The notes under the pieces are model-generated. The model searched no databases. It worked only from the letters and a program-made list of their open reading frames with translations, and was not told where the DNA came from. Of a DNA stretch of 64,000 nt, positions 55,929 to 64,000 are shown piece by piece. The first letter of the stretch is position 1. The number at the start of each line of letters is the position of its first letter. Both the position numbers and the translations under genes were made by a program. This DNA is from Crotalaria pallida (Eukaryota > Streptophyta > Magnoliopsida > Fabales > Fabaceae), in contig CM075650.1 in assembly GCA_037953625.1 (NCBI GenBank), positions 46,380,206 through 46,444,205 of the forward strand, read 5' to 3'.

Positions 55929-58894
55929 GCAAACATACTATCCTCATTGTTCACGATCCATATTTATTTCATCTTATCATCATTTCCTTCATACTTCTCC
56001 TCTCTTGTTCCTCATCCCTTTCACAAATCTCAATATCTTTTCCACATCGTTCATTCTCAATCTCTTATTCATTCTTTGCACTTATTGAACTCTGACTCTC
56101 ATAAATAAAATAAGTGTCTTATCGAGTTATAACCATCGATGATCGGGGGAGTTAAAGGATCATCGAGGTACGCGTTTCTTTCGTAGTTAGCACTCACATC
56201 TCAAGTCTACATCTCCTCGGCCAACCATCCACCTAGTCGAAAGCAAACAGGAGTACAGGACCTTTACCGTGCGGACATGACAGCTGTCACAACACAAATG
56301 GTCCCAGACCAGGAGGCTCAACCTCAATATCATTTCACATAATAACATGGCACACTTCCTCGCAGTGGCAAACAAGATGCCCCACTCCAGTCCCTCTCAC
56401 TGTTCTCGATTTGCAATATAGGGGGTGATAGTATTGTTATAGTGCGCGCGCAGAACTTACCACGGTATTAGACCCAGTCCCCACCACGTTAGTGCACCAC
56501 TTGTGGAGTTCGTTCTGCCTATAACAATACTCTAGACTTCTTGACGTTTCACCGTCATCGTCCTCCCCTAATGCAATCTCGTCCTAAGTATCCGTAGATA
56601 CTTATCGTTCTTTCCTCTCCACTACTTCGAGTTAACTCTCATATCTCACTACGTTCGTTGTTAATGTCTTTTAAAGTCTTTTATCTTTTTAATTAACCTA
56701 TTGGTCAGCTCACCCTTCGTACATCCCTTCAGTGAGTCCCGACCACTAACTGTGCACAATCTTTCTCTCATCAAAATCACACATAAATCAGAGCTGGGAG
56801 TTCCTCACTTGTTTCATATCTCATTTCTCAAACTTTCTTCTCAACCACACTCTCATTCTTCCAAATCTTCCTATTTACCATTCTTCTCAAAATATCAATT
56901 TCACAATTTTCCAAAAACATCATTTCCAAAATTTTCACAAAATCATCTTTCACCAGAATACCATTTCAAATAAACCTTCTTCAAATCTTGCTTCAAAGAG
57001 GCTTCCCCGAAAACATTGTTTCCACAAAATATCCTTTCATAAAACTTCTTCAAAACCCCATTTCAAAAATCTTTTCAAAATTTCATTTCACAAACCTTTT
57101 TCAAAAGTTGTCTTCACAATTCAAAATTTCTTTCATAAATCTTTTCGAAAATTCCTTTTTCAAAACTCTTTTTCAAAACACATTTTGTGCTGAGCGCTAG
57201 TGGAGGAGCAAGCTCAACTCAACACTAGTTCCCAGTCTAAAACCAAAACAAAGGAGCCTAGCTCCACTCAATTCACCTCTCACTCCAACAATTCACATCA
57301 CTTTCCTCAGCTCTGGCTCGTTCTCAACATTATTATCAACTTCCTTTTCCAAATCAACTCTCATCTCTCTTTCACATAATCTCTTACTCTTTTCTCATTA
57401 TATCATTACTTTCAATTCCTCTCACTTTCTCAACTCTTTTGTTTCACTTTATTTTTTTTTATTCAAGACGTAACAGACGTCCATCAGACACCCACTCGTC
57501 ATACTTAACAGCATTAAGCATCATCAGACATAATTCAATAGATAAGTAAATAAATAAATTAAAGCATGTTATCAACACACAACTTCACACAATAACATTG
57601 TGGTATTCGTCACCTTCGTATAAGTGGCCACACAAAGCAAACAATTGCCACTATACTACTAACTCAGAACCACTAAGTTCTGATCTTTGAGATGATACGG
57701 AACGTCCTAATAAATCACCTAGCTACCACGGTGTCTTAGGAAAGCTTCTCTCTCACTTGGGGTCCGGCCATTGAATGTGTGCTCTCTTCGAATCCGTGTG
57801 CTGCCAACTGCCCCAACCTCTTTCCTTTATCATTCCTTATATTAAATAAAACATTTTACGTTATTAACTTATTTGAGAAAATCTCTTCTTAGTCTAAGAC
57901 TTGTCTTTTCTTTTGCTGGGGAAAACTTTGAAAATGTAACTAGAATCATCTGTCGCTTGAAAACTTGGTTTTTGATTACATGAAAACACTTTTAAACGTG
58001 AAAAGCACGTCCAAGTAATTCTGGACAGCAAACATGGTTTTACAGGGTTACTTTAATCAAAACTCCGAAAATATTTAAAAACGTCCCTAATTTCAAATAG
58101 CTTTTTAATTTAATATTATCGCTTTTAAAAACTCATGGTTTATTCATAAAACAAACTTTGGGACAGCCATGACATCTAAACAAATCACACCACATACTAC
58201 AGCAACAGCACCTAGGCATGCAACTATAAAATTTCAAGCCAAACACATCAATATTTATTTTCTTATTCTTTAAACAACTTATCTTTTTCTCAAGAATCCT
58301 CATACACTTTTAATTCATGCAAATTAACTCTCTAATCCTCTCTAGACTACTTGACCGAATGAAAGCAATGAAAATAAACCAAACATCACAATTTAAATTA
58401 CATGAACTAACTTATTTTATTTTTGGCATTTAAGTTCCATTTTCTTCTAATCCTAACCGAATGCACACAACATACATAAACACATATTCCTTCAAGATTA
58501 GTTTAATTTATTTATTTATCCTTTTTATTCCTAGGTGAAGAACCGAATAGGAAACACATGTCCACAACACAAGTTCAAATAATTCATTTTAGCACAATTC
58601 CTTAAAATATACTCATCCCTTTTAGGTCATTTTATTAAAAATGCATCCTAGTTTAGCTAGTATGCATAGACCGAGTATCATCATGATAGAGTAAGGTCAA
58701 ATATTCATCATGCATGCACCTAAAAATTTCTAAATGAAAAATTTTCAACATGCATATAAGTAAAATGATAATCTAGCATAGTTTCCTAAGCTCGACCAAA
58801 TGATGTCATACAAGAAGGCAAAGTCCTATAATTTTATTTTCACATGCAGTTAGCTAAAGCCATAGATCACATCATGCAAGACCTAAAAGCATCA

Positions 58895-58897
58895 TTT
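58895..58897. repeat. Target-site duplication TTT of the CACTA element
   Basis: TTT also at 62819-62821; Z copy 1 shows the empty site (AATTTATTTTTCC near 52019). Confidence 0.85.
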
Positions 58898-60021
58898 CAC
58901 TACAAAAAAAAGGTAAAAAATGTCACTTTTAATACGTCAGTTAAATAAAGGCAGCCATTTTATTCGCTAAAAAACGGCGGTTTTAGAACTGCCATTTTAT
59001 ACCTTTATAAAACGGAAGTTTTGTGTAAATTATGGCCGGTTGAACTGCCATTTGAGCCCAATATTTTCCCTCACATTTTTGGCCCATTTCCCTCTAAATG
59101 TTTTGGCCACTCTCTCCTTTCCCTCAGATAGCTCCTCACCACGTCTCCTCCGATCCCTTCTCTAGAAGCTTAGCACCACGCCAGTCTCTCTCTTCTCTGG
59201 AAGCTCCTCACTGCGTCTCGTCGGCTCCTCACCGCGTGTTCTCTATTCGGCGGCGCGCTGCTTGGTTTCCGCCGCGTCTCCTCTCTTCTCCGGTGCGTCT
59301 TCTCTCTTCGATGATTCGTTTGCGATTATTGGTTCTCACTGCAACAGGTTCGTCTTTTTTTGTTTTATGTCTTTGAATCATTTTCAATCTCTCTCTAATC
59401 GTTCTCTAATCATTTTCAGTCTCCCTCACCGCGTCCTTTTTTTTGCATGTTTTATTGGATTAAGGTTAAAAAGGGTTAAAAATTGATTAGGTTTTTGTAT
59501 TTTTGCCTCAATCGTTTTTGATTTTTGCATCCCCTACATTGTTGTTACAACTCTTGATTGAATCACAAACTGAATGAGGGTTAGAGAATTGGAAAGCTAC
59601 AGACACAGAGATAGCATACTAGCAAGGTTAGAGCCGATTACTAGCAAAACTGAATGAGGGTTAGAGCCAAAGATTACTAGCAAGGTTTGATTTAAGGAAG
59701 TTGCAGAAGTTTACATCATAATTTGTATAAATCTAGAGTGTAGACAGGATACGTGAGGAGTTAGAGTGTTGCTGTGCAAAAAAAAATGTAGAAGTTAGCC
59801 CCAAGTAACTCTGTATTTGAGGATCTTAACTATATTAGTGTTAATAATGGTTTTCTACTGTGTGACAGACTTGAGCTTTTTTGTCCAGAAAAGAAGAAAA
59901 TGGAAGTGTTGAGCTTAGTTTCTACTTTCATTAGTTGTGTTGTCTTGTTAAAGAGGATCCTTTGGCCTTTTTCTGTTTACTATTTATGCCCATTTGAACT
60001 GTGCCTTATATTCACTAGCAG

Positions 60022-60095
60022 ATTTTTATAAGTAGAGATGGAGGAAACAAAAGTTTTGCGTCAGTTTTGGCTCCTGGTCAGCATGAAGGTTTAAG
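60022..60095 (+). pseudogene. GBA2-type glucosylceramidase exon fragment 1
   Basis: Between splice-like sites (CAG|AT..., AG|GTAAG) it reads IFISRDGGNKSFASVLAPG and then QHEGL. This is the N-terminal domain of plant non-lysosomal glucosylceramidase (GBA2 family), which cleaves glucose from glucosylceramide. Recognised from memory of the family. Confidence 0.75.
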
Positions 60096-60274
60096 GTAAG
60101 TAAGAATTTATGGGAAGTTGGTAAAACAGTGTTTCATGAATATTACATTCTATTTGGAGATTGACAGAAGTCACAAAGTGACCAAGCCAGCATGACATTA
60201 CTTGTTTCCGACAATTAGACTATTTGGTAATGTTGGGTGCTCCATGGACTCATTTTCATGTTAATTTTTTGCAG

Positions 60275-60384
60275 ATCTCGCTAGAAAGCCGATGACTAGG
60301 GTATACCATCATGGGGATGGAATCTAAACGGCCAGCACTCAACTTACCATGCTTTGTTTCCAAGAGCTTGGACTGTTTATGATG
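60275..60384 (+). pseudogene. GBA2-type exon fragment 2 with two stops
   Basis: Continues the same protein: two TAG codons near its start, then [20 protein letters not shown] and WTVYD. The exon ends in a phase that joins correctly to the next one (Asp-Gly). The stops show it does not encode enzyme. Confidence 0.8.
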
Positions 60385-60466
60385 GTATCTTAATTTTTTT
60401 CAGTTCTTTCCTTTCTAAATGTGTGTGATCCTTGTGAATTCTTGTCCAATAGTTTTTTGTTCGTAG

Positions 60467-60550
60467 GTGAGCCAGACCCAGAACTAAAAGTGTCATGCCA
60501 GCAGATATCCCCATTCATACCTCATAATTATAGAGAAAGCACTCTAATTA
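60467..60550 (+). pseudogene. GBA2-type exon fragment 3
   Basis: After a TAG acceptor: [20 protein letters not shown] then NYREST, a highly conserved part of the family. Sequence after about 60550 (KKDGTVFF..., open to 60618) no longer looks like the family, so the exon is cut or rearranged there. Confidence 0.8.
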
Positions 60551-61302
60551 AGAAAGATGGAACAGTTTTTTTTAATCATATGGGATCACAATTCACACAT
60601 TATGTCGTGCTAATGTGATGTGGTCTGATGGCCTTTAGATTTGATCTCCAAAAGAAAAGAAGAATTAAGAACTAGTAGTGGGTGGGGTTCACATCCTGGC
60701 TATTGAAATTTCGTTTTATCAAAAAATTATTTGCAAGCAGTCACCAGTTATTTTCTTTCTTTGGGTGGACAAGTTAATTTTTTTTCTCATTATCAATAGT
60801 TGTTTTGCATTCATGAAAGTAGGTATGGATTTACTAGCATGAGGAAGGAATAAAATACTAAAGTAAGTCTTTTATGATATATATTGACTTGGAGGGCTTT
60901 ATGTATGTAAGGAGGAAGAGAATAAACTTGGAACAATGTGAGACTTATATTAATCTTATGTGATGATTATTTGTTCCGTAAGACACTCAATAATCCTATT
61001 TATACTAATACTAGACTCCTCATCCTAATTATATAGGGAAACAAATAACTTACTATAGATCAGAGAAAATCCCTTGAGCATAATTAATATCTTAAAAAGA
61101 TAAGATTCCTAAAAATATTTGTACAAGCAATTATTTTTTTGGTATTGTTTTTATTTAGTTACCCTGCAGAAAGTTTCCATTATTCAGGCTTGTCATATTT
61201 GTATGCATGTATACATTGTGCATACATGTCCACAAAAATGCTATATAAATAATGAATATGGTGGTAATACTCTTAACTCTTAAGGTTATTCCATTACTGC
61301 AG

Positions 61303-61444
61303 GACAACTAAAGGCAACCCTCCTGTTACTTTTGCAATAGCTACATGTGAAACACAGAATGTTAGTGTTTCTGTTTTGCCAAGTTTTGGGCTGTCTGAAG
61401 GAAGTAGCACAACGGTGAAAGGCATGTGGCAGAAAATGGTGCAG
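61303..61444 (+). pseudogene. GBA2-type exon fragment 4
   Basis: Flanked by GCAG| and |GTACTGG. Reads [35 protein letters not shown] and MWQKMVQ, which belongs to the same N-terminal domain of the enzyme. Open throughout. Confidence 0.8.
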
Positions 61445-61572
61445 GTACTGGTTACTCGAGTTTTTTTGGTTTCTGAATGATATTTATAGTTGCCATTACC
61501 TGCCTTCTTCCAAATATTTTTGTTCTGGAAAGCAGACAGGTTTGGTACTAATGGAAATGATTGTATTTTAAG

Positions 61573-61600
61573 GATGGGCAATTCGAGAGTGCCAATCAAT
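61573..61600 (+). pseudogene. Possible GBA2-type exon fragment 5 (start only)
   Basis: After TTTAAG the frame begins DGQFE, which fits the residues expected to follow MVQ in the family. Similarity ends within ten codons. Confidence 0.45.
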
Positions 61601-61924
61601 TTGCATTATGTGTTTGTCACATCAAAACAAGTACATTTCCTTGAAGAATTCTTGGTTTTGATTTTGACGATTAGAGCATCATGATCATAGTTATTATTTT
61701 TACTCATTAATGCGAAATTAGACTTTGTTGTATGATTGAGAGTGACACCCATGGTTACCATTTTGGAATTGATGGTTCTATATATTACTGAATAGATTCA
61801 TGTTTCTTTCCTTTCTGAAATGCTAATATTTTTACTCATTATTAATTCAAAATATGTCTTTGTTGTGTGATTTCATGTATTACTTTGGTTTCACAAAATT
61901 GAAATGCAATATTTGCTCTTGTAG

Positions 61925-62014
61925 GCACCAAATGGAGGAAGTAGGGCTCCATCTCCTAATGCTTCGGGAAGATCATGGGATGCTAGCAATACTCATGATT
62001 CAATGGATCACTAG
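61925..62014 (+). other. Short exon-like frame of unknown origin
   Basis: Follows a TTGTAG acceptor and reads 29 codons (APNGGSRAPSPNASGRSWDA ...) to a TAG. It joins fragment 4 in phase. It is not part of the glucosylceramidase as far as I know and may be a second captured gene. Confidence 0.35.
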
Positions 62015-62405
62015 AGTCCTTATCTAGAATGTGGTTTTTTGTTGAGACGAGACTTTGTCATTTTAAGAAGCAAGAATGGTGTTTTCTTTTATTTTTTGGA
62101 ATTGTCTCAAAGACTTGTAATATGAATTTAGAATCAGTTTGATGCACTTATGTTTGAGACCTTATATTTTAATTTTGGAGTTGAATTAATTTCATATGTT
62201 CAAGATAGTATAGACAAGCAACGAATGAATGCTTTTTATATTGTTACTTCTTAAAATTACATACTTTTTATATTTATATGTATTGTATAAAATCATTAGC
62301 CAACTTGTAATACCTTTAAAATTAATAATAATCAATATTAAAAATATATTAATTTTAAAAATAAAATAATATTTTAAAAGTAAAATAATATAATTTTAAA
62401 ATAAT

Positions 62406-62780
62406 ATGGCAGTCCCAATTGGCATTATATACAGAAAAGAATTGAGCAAACTATGGCAGTGAAAACTGCCATTATATAAAAAAATAATAGAAGGAAAAAT
62501 ATGGCAGTCATAACTGCCATTATTTACAAATTATCGATGAAAAATATGGCAGTTCGAACTGCCATTACTTTCAGCGAGCAAAGCTTATCTCAGAAAATTA
62601 CGGCAGTTATGACCGCCACTTTATTAGTTAAATAGACCGCCGTTTTAAACTGTAGGATTGCGGCGGTTTAAAAAATGTCGGTTTAAAACTGCCATTTTAT
62701 ACCGAATGCGGAAAGAAATATGGCGGGCGCTGACCCGCCATTGAAGCGAAAAATGGCAGTTAAAACCGCCATATTAATAC
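62406..62780. repeat. CACTA subterminal inverted repeats
   Basis: At least seven short hairpins of the form ATGGCAG(N)CTGCCAT. One is a perfect 20-bp palindrome at 62546-62565, and one has a changed but still matching stem (ATGGCGGG/CCCGCCAT near 62722-62742). Confidence 0.8.
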
Positions 62781-62821
62781 TATTTTAACTACCGTTTTTT
62801 ACCGGCTTTTTTGTAGTGTTT

Positions 62822-63253
62822 ATTTTTCCAAACATCAACCGAATCATCATCACACACACAAACCTTGACTCAAATTCTTTTTATACAAAATTATTTTTAA
62901 AGCTTGTTAGGTATATTTTCTTTTGAAAACCGTGACTTACATATGAGGAATCAAGGCCTTATACTCAAATTAAACACACAAATTCAAGCTTCATGTTTTC
63001 TTGAAAATTAACCAAAAATCAAGACATGCAAAAAAGGATCAAAACAAAAACATAAGCTCGAACTCAAATCTTTTAAACAAACCGTGAAAATAAGCTAGAA
63101 AATAACATAGAAGTAGCATGAAATTACTTTGATCAAATTAAAAGCACATGACCTAGATTTGCTACTCATGGCCGAATCATTTAATCATGGATTTGGTGAT
63201 TTATAAGTTCATTCATTCATAAAAATCCAAGATCAATACATAAAGAGGACATG
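62822..63253 (-). mobile_element. Giant LTR, family Z, copy 2, right part
   Basis: Continues the LTR after the CACTA element, matching 52020-52452, until another LTR starts at 63254. No gene. Confidence 0.85.
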
Positions 63254-64000
63254 TGTAACACCCCAATTTTATAATGAATAATAATCAATAAACGTTTGAA
63301 AATGAATATAGGACTTTAAATTTTCTTTTATAAATCAGAGTTCGCAAATAGCGTTGGGGATTTCATTTACAATATGATATAATACACTTGAGTTCCTTTC
63401 TTTCGACTGATCCACTGAACACTCTGATCTCCAAGTTCCTTGCTTTAGTACCTAAAATGTTAACCACATAAGGGTGAGACCTTTTCACAACACAGTGAAT
63501 CAGTGGATAATACAAAGCTCATAATATAAACTCAAGAATAACAATCAAATCAAGTCAGGGATCAACAAATTCATTTCATTCCCATTTCCTTATACAATCC
63601 TTTTATCCGTTTTCCATTAACCCTATTCATTTCCTTAATCCTTTCTATTACCATTGCATTACCTTTTTCCCTTATTAATTCCTTTTATTTTAATTCCTTT
63701 TCCATTGGGTGTAACCTCAAGCAGAGATCTACACCTTACCATCGTGTGTAACCCCAAACAGAGATCTACACACGGTGTATGCAACCACAAACAGTGATCT
63801 GCATACACTGTGTATGCAACCACAAACAGTGATCTGCATACACTCCATCTAGTTTATGTAACCTCAAACAGAGATCTACATAAACTTCCTTTTTACTTTT
63901 TACCTTTCCATTATTATTTTCCATTAATGTGTGTAACCCCAAACAAAGATCTACACACATCGTGTTTGCAACCACAAACAGCGATCTGCAAACACTTCCA
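63254..64000 (+). mobile_element. LTR start with hairpin array, open at window end
   Basis: TGTAACACCCCAATTTTATA begins after GAGGACATG of the Z LTR and runs off the window. The first ~450 bp are AT- and CTTT-rich without ORF; the hairpin array follows. Plus orientation is assumed from the terminus. The family could not be identified. Confidence 0.55.
63708..63995 (+). repeat. Array of seven covarying hairpins
   Basis: Units at 63708-63735, 63743-63774, 63775-63808, 63810-63843, 63851-63886, 63927-63960 and 63962-63995. Each has a perfect stem of 6, 8, 9, 9, 10, 9 and 9 bp and a loop of exactly 16 nt, consensus ACC(A/C/T)CAA(A/G)CA(A/G)NGATC. Stem sequences differ between units yet pair perfectly. 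The array may continue past the window. Confidence 0.9.

Larger units (their letters stand above)
55030..58897 (-). mobile_element. Giant LTR, family Z, copy 2, left part
   Basis: Colinear with 48160 onward and nearly identical to it. It contains the second LTR ORF, the hairpin domain (56352-56604) and the minisatellite. It is interrupted by the CACTA element. Confidence 0.85.
58898..62818 (+). mobile_element. Non-autonomous CACTA transposon with captured gene
   Basis: 3,921 bp with terminal inverted repeats beginning CACTACAAAAAA and containing GGTAAAAAA, and a 3-bp duplication. The subterminal regions carry many ATGGCAGT/ACTGCCAT inverted repeats (58945-59060 and 62406-62780). No transposase is present. 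The inside (60022-61600) holds exon-like pieces of a GBA2-type glucosylceramidase gene with introns kept. 59090-59350 is a GC- and pyrimidine-rich leader-like stretch. 59350-60000 and 62015-62400 have no recognisable gene. Confidence 0.9.

Noticed and set aside
59098..59376. 92-codon ORF in the CACTA leader as a real gene
   Set aside because: Pyrimidine-rich, Ser/Pro/Arg low-complexity translation with no homologue that I recognise; more likely a captured untranslated leader.
63708..63995. Hairpin array as a CRISPR array
   Set aside because: Units have no constant repeat with unique spacers; the conserved part is the loop and the variable part is the paired stem. The context is a plant LTR.

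Overview
The window is plant nuclear DNA, from a repeat-dense and probably pericentromeric region. I find no intact host gene. Nearly every base belongs to nested LTR retrotransposons plus one CACTA DNA transposon. The AT-rich sequence, the Tekay/Del, Athila and SIRE lineages and the tRNA-Met type primer sites (TGGTATCAGAGC) indicate a seed plant, most likely a eudicot. The TAATCGATTA arrays in the SIRE LTR remind me of legume repeats, but that is memory and is not shown by the sequence.

Layout from left to right. 1-3789: minus-strand chromovirus debris in a scrambled LTR-RT-LTR-gag-protease order. 3790-7277: remnant of a minus-strand Athila element (LTR, PPT, broken integrase). 7278-9959: the start of a plus-strand Tekay-type LTR inserted in the Athila integrase; it carries a 161-codon ORF. 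9960-10946 and 42951-47840: one minus-strand SIRE-type Ty1/copia element, split by a 32-kb insertion in its 3' LTR. 10947-42945: a tandem LTR-internal-LTR-internal-LTR array of a giant-LTR element without coding capacity (family X; LTR about 6.05 kb, internal 1.25 kb), flanked by the duplication TTTTT. Inside its last LTR (duplication CATTC) is a 6.0-kb solo LTR of a related family (Y). Inside Y (duplication CTTTC) is a complete 11.2-kb Tekay-type Ty3/gypsy element at 29466-40642. 47841-48159: the start of another LTR (W) in the SIRE gag. 48160-63253: a third giant-LTR family (Z), LTR 5.7 kb and internal 1.1 kb. Its second LTR holds a 3.9-kb CACTA element (58898-62818, duplication TTT) carrying intron-containing fragments of a GBA2-type glucosylceramidase gene. 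63254-64000: the start of another LTR with a striking array of hairpins.

How the parts relate. The Tekay element is the only nearly autonomous element; its polyprotein is broken by one frameshift in integrase. Families X and Z keep Tekay-like ends (same PBS, and the same GGGA-loop hairpin just before the PPT) but encode no gag or pol, so they probably depended on Tekay proteins.

The main candidates for new biology are these: (1) a 161-aa ORF inside the Tekay LTR that looks constrained and sits directly behind a predicted intron; (2) a structured RNA domain in the X, Y and Z LTRs supported by compensatory base changes; (3) the seven-hairpin array at 63708-63995, with unrelated stems but always a 16-nt loop; (4) arrays of short palindromes in the LTRs of two unrelated superfamilies.
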